Assembly: GCA_004519485.1 (NCBI GenBank)
Contig: CP038114.1
Location: forward strand, 447,501 to 511,500
Reading direction: 5' to 3'
Source of the DNA: Nannochloropsis oceanica
Taxonomy: Eukaryota > Sar > Eustigmatophyceae > Eustigmatales > Monodopsidaceae
DNA length: 64,000 bases
Made by a program: the position numbers and the translations under genes. The notes below the pieces were generated by a model. The model was not told the DNA's origin. It saw only the letters and a list, made by a program, of their open reading frames with translations, and did not search any database. Below, piece by piece: positions 44,480 to 54,619 of this stretch; the first letter of the stretch is position 1; each line of letters begins with the position of its first letter.

Positions 44480-46318
44480 GAGGGATAAATAGAGGCATAC
44501 ATTGAAAGGAAAAATAGAGGGGAGGGTGATAGAGAGGGAAAGGAGGGAAAATGGAAGGAGGGAGGAATGATAGCAGTAGATTATATCATAGAAAGGGCTG
44601 GTGTATGATGAGTGTATCTTTGGGAGACAGTGAGGAGACTCCATTTTTAGTTAATTCATTCTTTTGAATAAATAAAGGAATTGTTCGGTTCTTGGTACGC
44701 AGGTATCTCGGGGTCTCACCGGCCGATTGAAACGCCAACAATGTGCACGAACAGTATGAAAGGAGAGGGGGAGGGAGGGGGGGAAAGAGGTAGCGTGGTT
44801 GGGATATGTACAAGCATTGTCGCCCGTCTTTTTTGTTTTCTTTTTTGGTTTAAAAAAGTGTCTACTAAAGTGTGATAATAGGGGTTAAGGTGGAGGGGGA
44901 AGGATAGAAAATGCCGGTATAAAACAGTTTGAATAGGTGGGGCGTGAAGGGAGGACGGAATACCGAAAGACAGAGAAAATAACGATCCTGCACCCAGCCG
45001 AGCTACCCATGACCCTTTATTTCGATAGGTGAAAGACCGCAAGGGATAAAAGAAGCGATCTGAAGGCCCTTAGGCAGGCCGAATCTGACAAGCCACGACG
45101 GGAAGGACAGAGACCCCCTCCTTGTTTCTCCCACATGAATAGGGGGGAAATGCACACAAGGAAAACAGCTCTGCCCTTCCAGTCACTAGGAAAGTGGAAA
45201 AGATGGAGACAAACTGAGCGCTCCAAAAATGATGAACTCAGACACATAATTTATCAGTAAATAAACGCAGAAGACAAAGAAAAGGATGACGGAGTCCAAT
45301 AGGTAAATTGGAAACGGCGCGAGCGAGTGAGAGCGACGTGTTACACGCTTGGAACATCCACAATCAATACACTACTCTAAGACTCGTCCATGTATATGCA
45401 TACACACCACTTGTTGTTTCTTGGTCTCATATTTTGTCTCCTTCCTCTGTCATCAATTGAATTTCTTACATGGTTCCCTTTCCCTTTCCCCGATTAATTC
45501 CTGCCTTGGCTCCCCACCCCCAGAGGAACGACAGGTGGCTGCTTTCTTCATTTACTTCATCGAACGGCAGACATGTATTTAATCCTTTTATCCTTGCTCT
45601 CAGGTGGATACGCGCGTGTATTTGCATGTCGCAAGATAGGAAGAACCTCATCGCGCGGTGGAGTGGAGAGTGCGAGTGGGAAAGTTTAGCGAGGGGTCAG
45701 TAAACACAAGGGCAGGGCTACCTCCCTTCGACCATAAGCAATACGAAGGGCGTTCGCGTTCCCACCCTTATTCCCTCCCTTCCTCCCGTCCTCCGTCTCC
45801 CCCTTGCCCTTGACTAAGCTCCAAGTTCTCACCGCGTTCTCTTTCCTATCTCTCTCTGCCTCAGCCATGAGTGAATGGTGGTTGTATGTCTCCGACTTCC
45901 TTTCTCCTCTTGTTCTGGGCATGCGCTGACCCTCCCCCTCCTCCTCATCCTCTTCTTCGAAGATCCAGCACCACTTAACCCTCTCATTATTTTCGTTTCA
46001 AGGAGTGTTCTTACTCCCTCCATCCCTCTCTCATCCTCCCTCCCTCCGACTGACATATATTTTTTGTGCAATTGCTATGGATTTGGGTGCTTTTTTGGCT
46101 CGATACCATGTTGAGATGTTGCCACTTATGACTGTTGTCATGTGTGTTTGTTGTTGTTGTTGTTGTAATTTTCCTCGTCGATCTCAATGCCCTTCCATCC
46201 CCTCTCTCTCTTCCAGCCCGTCTTCTTCTCATCATCCTCCTCCTTGTCACTTCGAAGCTCACTTGTTGTTGTAATTGCTGCTGCTGTTGTTGCTACTGCT
46301 GCTGCTGTTGTTGCTGCA

Positions 46319-46366
<48 letters not shown>

Positions 46367-46619
46367 GCTGCTACTGCTGCTACTGCTGCTGCTGCTGCTA
46401 CTGCTGCTACTGCTGCTGCTGCTGCTACTGCTGCTGCTGCTGCTACTGCTGCTACTGCTGCTGCTGCTGCTACTGCTGCTACTGCTACTGCTGCTACTGC
46501 TACTGCTGCTACTGCTGCTGCTACTGCTACTGCTACTGCTACTGCTGCTGCTACTGCTTTCACCAGCTCCACACGGACACAGCCATCTATCTCCAGCAAA
46601 CACAGAGCGACTCTCAAAT
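44480..46619. other. Intergenic region including a triplet-repeat field
   Basis: 2.1 kb between convergent genes. 44480-46100 is ordinary mixed sequence with short frames only. 46135-46160 has a small (TTG)n run and 46264-46558 is a large CTG/CTA repeat. No gene or RNA recognised. Confidence 0.5.
46264..46558. repeat. Long interrupted CTG/CTA triplet repeat
   Basis: About 295 bp made almost only of CTG, CTA and CTT triplets in one phase. The pattern CTGCTGCTGCTGCTACTG is repeated with variations, so there is also a higher-order 15-24 bp periodicity. All frames on both strands are open and give poly-Leu, poly-Ala, poly-Cys/Tyr or poly-Ser, which are not credible proteins. It lies 60 bp past the stop of the minus-strand gene. 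Confidence 0.95.
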
Positions 46620-48579
46620 TTAACTCTTTCCCTCCCCTTCCTTTCCCCCGCCCTCCCTCCCCCCCTCCTCCTCCTCCTCCCTCGTCACCTCAGACACGTC
46701 TCCACTCTGTCCTCTGCGACCGTGCGATGCGGAGGAGGACGAGGAAGACAAGGTGGCGTGCAACCCTCCCTCCCTCCCTCCCTCCCTCCCTCCCTCCCTC
46801 CCTCCCTCCCTTTCAGGGTTACAGAGGAACATGGCCGCCATGGCCGACGCTCCCTCTGAGGAGGGAGGGACGGAGAGCGAGGAGGATGCAGAGGAGGAGG
46901 AAAAGAAGGAGGGAGAGGGGGCGGCACTCCCTCTGCTTACAGACGTGCTGTTGATACTGCTGGAGCTATCGCCCGTGGGAGGAAGGGAGGGAGGGGGATA
47001 AGAGACCCCGTCTTCCCGCGCTTCCTCCCCCTCGCCCTCCTCTTGGTTCCCCTCCAGAATCCGGTTTCCTGTCGCGGCAAACTCGGTCCACACGCTGGGA
47101 GGAGGGAGGGAGGGAGGGAGGGATGAGTGAGTTGACAGAAACAATGAAGAGGCTTTATTTCAAATGACGAGAAAACAGGTATCCCAATCCAGAAAGCAAG
47201 CCATTCCTCCCTCCCTTCCTCCCTCCCTCCCTCCCTCTCTGCTTACCGCGGGCTTGCCTGTCCTCGCCCTCCTTTACACTTATCAGACGTGTTTGAGAGC
47301 GTGTGGTGCATGGTGGAGGAGGAAGAGGGCGAGGGCGAGGGCGAGGAGGGGCTGGTGGTGGTGGAGGGTGAGATGCCCGAGGCTGTACGGTTAGAGGAGG
47401 AGAAGGATGAGGGCAGGGGCTCGCTTTCATCCAGGGCGTCTGTCGCAGAAGCGAGGGAGCGAGGGAGGGGGGGAGGCAGGGAGAGGGGGAGAGGTGATTA
47501 GCGTAAAGCATCAAGGCGTGTGGAGAGGAAGATCTCTTCCCTCCTTCCTTCCCTTCCTCCCTACCCGTGCTATCCATCCTCTCCACAGGAGGCGGCAGCA
47601 TGCCTTCAGGCCAGTCGTTGTCGTCCGTGTTCTCCAATTCTTCTAGGATGTCGCGGATGGGGGCCATGCTGAGGGAGGGAGGGAGGGAGGGAGGGAGGGA
47701 GGGAAGGAAGGAAGGAGAGAGGGAGGAAGGGAGGGAGAGAGGGGAAGATGAGATCAAGGTTTATGCTGAGGGATGGAGGGAGGGAGGGAGGGAGCAACAG
47801 AAGGGAGAGAGAGATGAAGGTCTCTCTGACCGACAATGACAGGGCACTACAGAACAAATCTCGCTCTCCTTCCCTCCCTCCCTCCCTCCCTCCCTCCCTC
47901 CTTACCGCACACTCCGGCTCATGATCATTCTCCTCTCGGCTTCTAATGTGATGGGATCGGCCGAGAAGGCAAAACCTGCCGGCTTGCGTCCACCGCCAAG
48001 CAAGGAACCTGGAAGAGGGAGGGAGGGAGAAAGGGAGGGAGGGAGGAAGGAAGGAAAGGAGGGAGGGAGGGCAGAAAGGAGGGAGGGGTGTGAGCAACAG
48101 GGGCAAGAGGATGCAGTGACGACCAGAGGACAAGAGGAGGAGGGGGAGGAGGGAGGGAGGGAGGGAGGGAGGGAGGAAGTGCAAGGACGCACCGTCTGCG
48201 CCTGTCATTCTGCGCATGACCTCGATGGGAGTCCCCCCACTGGCCGGCGTAACGGCAGGAGGGGGGCCTCCGGTCGCACCCCCTACACTGTGAGACTTGA
48301 GCTGGAGGGAAGGAGGGAGGGAAGGAGGGAGGGAGGGAGGAGGGGAGTGAGGGCAGGTCGAGTCAGCGTGTGGAGTGGGACGAGGGTGGATGAATGTACA
48401 GCGGAGGAAGCCCGCCCTTCTTTCATTCCTTCCCTCCCTCCCTCCCTCCCTCCCTCCCTCCCTCCTGGATACCTCGTGCTGCTGCATGTCCTTGAGGGCA
48501 TGGCGGAGGGAGGGGGAGTCGGAGAGGACGCCTCTCTCCAGTGCTTGGAGGACGTGAGCGAGGGAGGGATGGAAGGCCG
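46620..48579 (-). CDS. Hypothetical protein, 5' part lost in scaffold gap
   Basis: Exons on the minus strand, all in phase: from the gap edge 48579-48473, then 48301-48193, 48008-47906, 47668-47565, 47439-47247 and 47094-46620. The chain reads LAHVLQALERGVLSDSPSLR and HALKDMQQHE, then LKSHSVGGATGG, IEVMRRMTGADGG, KPAGFAFSADPITLEAERRM and IMSRSVRMAPIRDILEELEN, TDDNDWPEGMLPPPVERMDS, DALDESEPLPSS and VWTEFAATGNRILEGNQ. The last exon continues through a Ser-rich part and GREGG repeats to the stop. The splice phases agree at every junction, which supports a true gene even though no family is recognised. The tail after LCNPE may instead contain an unrecognised intron. The N-terminus is in or beyond the 100-N gap. 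Confidence 0.55.
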
Positions 48580-48679
48580 NNNNNNNNNNNNNNNNNNNNN
48601 NNNNNNNNNNNNNNNNNNNNNNNNNNNNNNNNNNNNNNNNNNNNNNNNNNNNNNNNNNNNNNNNNNNNNNNNNNNNNNN
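48580..48679. other. Scaffold gap (100 N)
   Basis: Exactly 100 N, the conventional size for a gap of unknown length. It interrupts the 5' part of the minus-strand hypothetical gene and lies 80 bp before the first recognisable codon of the E-Syt-like gene on the other strand. Confidence 1.
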
Positions 48680-48759
48680 GAGGGAGCGAGGGAGGGAAGG
48701 AAGGAGGGAAGGAGGGAGGGAGCGAGGGAAGGAGGGAGGGAGGGGGCGAGGGAGTCCTG

Positions 48760-51700
48760 ATGAAGCCCGTCGCCGCCTGGATCTACGACAGCAGTGAGAG
48801 AAGGAGGGAGTGAGAGAGGGAGGGAGGAAAACAAGGAGAGTGTGTCTCAAGTTCCACACGCGGTGATCCACCTGCAGCCGACCATCCATTCAACACCCAC
48901 TGATTCCTCCCTCCCTCCCTCCCTCCCTAGACGTCGAACGGTCTGTCTGGATGTCCGCGGTGATGCAGAAAATGTGGGCGGCCGTCAGTGGCATGACCGA
49001 GAAGATCGTCTTGACCTCTGTCCAGCCCATACTCGGTACGACCTCCCTATCTCCCTCCCTCCCTCCCTCCCTCCCTCCCTCCCTCCCTCCCTCCCTCCCT
49101 CCCACCTTTCGTCTTTTCCTCCGTACAGCCCATCCTCTGTACATCCTTCCTCCCCCCCTCCCGCCCTCCCTTTCTTTACCGATCAACGCCTCTTATACAT
49201 AACATCGCTCCTCGTCCGTCCTCCCTCCCTCCCTCCCTCCCTTCGCACACAGATTGCTACCGCCCAGCCATTTTCAACCAGCTCCAGATCATCAGGGTAC
49301 CCATAAAGACACCCCTCCCTCCCTCCCTCCCTCCCTCCCTCCCTCCCTCCCTCCCTCCCTCCCTCCCTCCCTCCTTCCTTCCTTCCTTCATCCCCATCCT
49401 TCGACGCCCTCATCCAGAGACACCCTTTTCTCCCTCCCTCCCTCCCTCCCTCCCTCCCTCCCTCAGTGCCGTCTTGGTACCGTGGCTCCCACTGTGACGG
49501 GCGTCCGTTTCGTCGAGACGCAAGAAGACCTCGTTCGCTTGGACGTGCATATTGCCTGGGCAGGCGACCCGGATGTTGTCTTGGAGGTAGGTCCCGCCCG
49601 CCCGCTCTCCTCCCTTCCTCCGGTTGTCCTTGCTCTCTCTCCCACACATGCGCGTGTACTTCCTCTCTTAACCTCCTCCTCCCTCACTCACTTCCTCCCT
49701 CCCTCCCTCGTCCTTGCCCTGTATCCACCAGGTGGGCTATAAGGGCCTCCCCCTCGTCCTCGAGCTCTCCGAAGCTCAGTTCCGCGGCAAGGTGCGTCCT
49801 CGCCCTCCCTCCCTCCCTCCCTCCCCCCCTCCTTCCCTTCCTCCCCCTCGCCCCCCCCCCGCCGTGGCTGCTCTTCCTCCCCTCTCTCTCTCTCCCCCGC
49901 TCGCTCATCTTCCCTCTCTCCGTTCCGCGCTCTCCGCCTTACCTTCCTTTGCGTCAAGTTAAACCCTTTCCCCCTCCCTCTCTCCTTCCCTCAGATCCGC
50001 GTGGAGCTGAATCCCCTTATGCCCGACGTGCCGGGTTTTGGGGCCATCGCCATCACCTTCATGGAGGAGCCCTTCATGGACTTCAGGTAGGGCGGGAGGG
50101 AGCGAGGAAGGGAGGGAAGATGTGCCGTCGGGAACCACCTTCAACAACTCATGACATGCACTCACTGTCCCTCTCTCCTTCCCTGCCTCCCTCCCTCCCT
50201 CCCTCAGCTTCAAGATCGCTAAGATGGACGTGATGGCCGTGGGTGCGCCCGACATGAGCGTGGCCGACATGGTCACCGATATCATTAAGGAGAAGGTGCT
50301 CAAGGTAGGGAGAGAGGAAAGGAGGGAGGGAGGGAGAGAGGGAGGGAGGGGTGGGAGGAGTAGGCTACATCACTCAATGTTCATTAGGCACCAGTATCAA
50401 GACCGACACATATATTAACCCTTCCCTCCCTCCCTCCCTCGCACCCCTGCAGGGCCTCCTGCTCTATCCCGCCCAGCTAGTCATTCCTATGATTGCCGAC
50501 ATTGACTTGGAGCGCCTGCGTAATCCCGCGCCCATTGGCATCTTGATGCTCACCGTCCGTTCGGTACGTCGCCCTCCTTCACGCCCCCCGGCCCTCCCTC
50601 CCTCCCTCCCTCCCTCCTGTCTACCTTTTCTATTCCTTCCTCGCATCTACTCCCCCACTTGCCTGCTTCAACCCTCCCTCCCTCCCTTCCTTCCTCCCTC
50701 CCTCCAGGCCCGGGGCCTCCGCATTGCCGACATCCGTAGCTCTGACGCCTACGTCAAGATCCGATACGGCCTGAACCAGTCATTTAAGACGAGGGTGAGG
50801 AACAGGGAGGAGGGAGGGAGGTAGGGAAGGAAGGAGGCGAGGAAGGGGAGAAGGCTGTGTGTTGTTTGTCCTTCCTACTCATCGACACTCCCTCGGTCCC
50901 TCCCTCGGTCCCTCCCTCGGTCCCTCCCTCGCCCCCTTCCGCCAGGTCATCCGCGCGGACCTCAATCCGGAGTGGAACGAGGAGTTTCAGCTCAAGATCT
51001 TTGCAAAGGACCAGCCCATCGTTTTTACAGTGAAGGACTACGACATCGTGGGCAAGGACGATGACCTTGGTACGTCCCCTCCCTCCCTCCCTCCCTCCCT
51101 CCCTCCCTCCCTCCTTCCCTTTCTCTAGAAGGCCCCTCGCTTGATTAGTCTTCCTCTTTTTCGGGAGAGATGGGAAGGGACTCCTCCTCCTCAATCGCCG
51201 GTGCGCTTCTGCCGAAAGGGTGAAAGCGCTTACCTCCCTCCCTCCCTCCCTCCCTCCCTCCTTCCTTCAAGGTGACTACTCCCTCCGCATCGACGACCTG
51301 GTGCCCCTGAAGCCCGTGGATTTGGACCTCGCCCTCTGCCACACAACACAGGGTTCTATCCAAGTCCGCCTCCTCTACTATCCTGTGAGCAGACTCGACG
51401 CAGATGGGGAAGGTGAGGAACTGAGGGAAGATCGCACGCACAGGAGGGAGGGAGGGAGGGAGGGAGCGAGGGACGGAGGGCGAGACGTAAAACGACAGCT
51501 GGCAGTGTGGTGAAACCCTTCATGCATAAGCGAATCCCTCCCTCCCTCCCTCCCTTCCTCCATCCCTCCTTCCCCCCCCCCCTCTCCCTCCTTCCTCGCG
51601 GGGAAAATGCACTGCCACGGTCTCTGGTCCATAGTCAACTCCCTCCCTTCCTTCCTCCCTCTCTTCCTCCCTCCCTCCCTCCCTCCCTCCCTCCCTCCTT

Positions 51701-52674
51701 TCTCAGAAGACGACGTCTTTGACGAGGCGATCGCCGAGCTCGAAGAGGACCTGGCTATCGCCTCTATGTGGGCGTACGAAGAGAGCGACGAGGAAGAGGG
51801 GGAGGAAGGGGCAGGCGCGGCAGCGACAAAGGCCAAGTCGTCGTTGCGGTCCGTGAATAGAATAGGAGGGACGCAGAAAGGCATTCTAACGGTGGAGGGC
51901 CTCGGCCTGGGAGGGTATTCGTCTAAGGTGTAGAGGGAGGGAGGGAGGGAGGGAGGGGGGGAAGAATGAAGGGAGGGAGGGAAGGACGGAGGGAGGTTAA
52001 TATTCACCCCATTTGCCGCGTGCATGCCAACCAATGTAAAACACATGCCGGTGTGATGCGCACCACCATGTCGTACAACGCTCTGATTCCACAACACCAA
52101 CACGTGGCCCATTTCGGCATCCATTCCATCATAACACTCAGGGCGCCTTCATGGGAGGCTCCAAGGTGCTCCTCCGCCTCGCCCTTGGGACCCGTATTGT
52201 CCGTACCACCCCGGAGAAGACACCGTGCCGCGATCCGATCTTCCCAGACCAATTCACTTTCAACGTAGGTGCAGACATGCCACCAGAAGGAAGGAAATGT
52301 GGGAGCCTAAATGAATGATGTTTCTCGGTGGCTTTTGCGGCTCGGGGCTACATCCGACGTGTCTTTCTCCTTCGTTGGAAGTCCCCCCATTCTCAACCAC
52401 CGACTCACCCCTCCCCTCCCCCCCGGCCACCCCTTCACTCTAGATCGACGACAAGGTGGTCGGTACATTCCTGGATGTAGCCATCGTGGAGAACCAGCTT
52501 TTGGGGCCCTCAAAGGTCTTAGGCACCACCTCCATCGACCTCTCCACCTTTACACGACACCCCGGCAAGACCGAGGCCGACTGGCACATTCACACGAAGG
52601 GCAAGGTGGTCGACGTCCACATCCGGGCTTATTTCTCCCCTTTGCAGAGCACGGGGTCTAGTGCGGTGGCGTAA
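48760..52674 (+). CDS. Extended-synaptotagmin-like SMP and C2 domain lipid-transfer protein
   Basis: Tether and lipid carrier at ER contact sites. Fourteen exons: 48760-48793, 48931-49035, 49253-49296, 49467-49586, 49732-49791, 49995-50086, 50208-50304, 50453-50563, 50708-50794, 50946-51069, 51272-51412, 51707-51927, 52142-52264 and 52444-52674, giving 529 residues. Residues about 1-195 are an SMP domain: WIYDSNVERSVWMSAVMQKM (across intron 1), LGTVAPTVTGVRFV, LVRLDVHIAWAGDPDVVLEV and PGFGAIAITFMEEPFMDF. C2A (about 212-330) keeps acidic Ca-loop residues: DIRSSDAYVKI, RADLNPEWNEEFQL, DYDIVGKDDDLG. C2B (about 398-525) runs from GILTVEGLGLGGYSSK to VVDVHIRAYFSPL and is less conserved. The membrane hairpin that precedes SMP in E-Syts/plant SYTs is absent; the true start is probably in the gap. 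Splicing past the in-frame stop at 51931 is required to join C2B. Confidence 0.88.
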
Positions 52675-54619
52675 CGAAAAATATTGAGTTCTTGGGAGGT
52701 GAGGTCTGTGGGGATGTTTGCTGGGTCATTTTTTTTACTTTTTGGAGGAGGGAAAAGAAGAATATTTGGACAGACGATTTTCGGAAGATTGACGAATGAA
52801 TACTTTTTTGAAAAGATAGTGGCATAGAGATAAAGAGACCATAACAAGGTTATGCAGATTTCGGTGCGTGTGGACACATACAGCCGAAAGGAGACGGGTA
52901 ATCAATCACAAGAAAGAAGGGCAAAAAATGAAGATTAGCATGCTATTCTGGCCTTTTTAAGCAAGTTTGATTTCATTTTGCGATTTTGCTATCATATAAA
53001 TTATTCAGGAAGGGCCTTAACCTTTGTGAATATAGATGTGTTCGCTTTTGTTGTCGTGCTCCTCTTTACCATGTCTAGCGGAACGTACGTGTTTCCAAGT
53101 CAGAAGAAATGGGACTTGGCGTGAGAAAACATGTGCCGCTTCTCCTACGCCAGAGACTCTTGCACTCAAACAGTGTTTCGCTCTCACCCTTGCATGCCAT
53201 AGATGCATGTATCGACGTTGAACGCACTCTCGTTGACGCGACGCTAATTACTAGCGCTGGACCAGACGACGTGCAACACACAGATCGAGACTGGAACGAT
53301 GACCCCTGTCAGGAGGATGGGGCGATCGACAAGAAGGAAGCAAGATTTTCACATATGGAAGTCGAGCAATGGGGACAACCGCTGTGATTGCAGGTATGGT
53401 GGTTGGTAGCGGAGAGGGGATGCCTCTTTCGATTCCACTCTCCGTGAAGGCTTCTTGTTACGCGTTCCAAAGAAGGCCGACACCCTGCCGAGCGATATGA
53501 TATGACCTCATGGGCAGGGCGCTCAGGTCACAAGCGTAAATCTTAAGGCTTGTGCGGCTGTGACACATTAATGCCCATCCTCGACCATACTAAGCCGTAG
53601 AAAATGGAAATCGATATGTTCCGATGTTCAAGAAACCCAAGGGTCCTGCGGCGGGATAGAGCCGTAAGGTGACAAGCGACACCGTTCTTTTTAACTCAGA
53701 CCTCAACTTTCAAAATTTTGCCTACTTACATTTTTTATGAGTGAAGTTGTCGCCTTGTGGCTACTGCGTGCATGAATATATTGCGCTGCAAAGAATGCAC
53801 ATGAACATCCATGCGAATATGGTGGAAAGCGGTGCACTCGGTAAAAGGTCCTTATGGGCGTTTGTTCTCCCGACCCGTCCTTGGCAGATGGTGAGATCGC
53901 ACATGCGTGTTAAACGAAGAACAATACACCGCGGCTTTTGGACGACGGGTCTCAAAAAATGCAACACACTTCGCCTTCTAGAATCGGTCGGATCAATGGG
54001 AAGCATTGCCAGGAGCGTACGCACTGATTGAGTGAGTCTGCGCGAGGCGTGTACAGGCTAAGGTTTAAGTTGATAGGGAGACGAACCTGGAATGAACGTG
54101 TTCCGGAGCACGCACGACGACAATCTTTTTCTCACTATCATTGCTTCCACCCTTGCCCCCTTTTCCTGGCCTTCGTGTCGATCTCCCCGTTCTGTGGGGC
54201 ATCAAAACCCACAGACATTCTGTGTCTTAATTATGCCTGCATTTGTGTGCGTCTGTGGTGGTGGTGGTGAGAAAAAGACGGCGGTCGATTTGTACACCGC
54301 CCCGCTCGTTGTTTTCGTCCCACCACTTCTTTCCTAAAACCCTGGGCGAGACCTTCCGGACTTTTTACGGTACAATGAACGACATTTCTAACGAACCCAA
54401 TCAAAATGGCTTCACCATACACTGTTGACACTGGAACACCTGTGCGTGGGTAGGAAGGGCTTGTTGTGCGAGGCCTATAAAGTGCGGCGCTGCATCGGGG
54501 AGTGCGGCACATACGCACATGGTGACTTTTAGCCCTCATAAGCCTTTCCTGCCTTTCACCCACTTACAGGACGCGTGATAATTTCCCTGGTGACGTCGTG
54601 GGTAGAGTCAAGGTCGTCG
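52675..54619. other. Intergenic region
   Basis: 1.9 kb between E-Syt-like and Bicaudal-C-like genes, both plus strand. It is less repetitive than most of the window. I scanned for tRNA, 5S rRNA and spliceosomal snRNA signatures and found none. Frames are under 100 codons. A non-coding RNA cannot be excluded by eye. Confidence 0.45.

Noticed and set aside
46138-46623. Frames coding poly-Ala/Val, poly-Ser, poly-Leu and Cys/Tyr repeats on both strands
   Set aside because: A triplet repeat is open in all six frames; none has a non-repetitive part that looks like protein.
52675-54619. Possible non-coding RNA gene in the least repetitive intergenic region
   Set aside because: No tRNA T-loop, 5S, U-snRNA, SRP or snoRNA box pattern could be found by eye; a covariance-model search would be needed.
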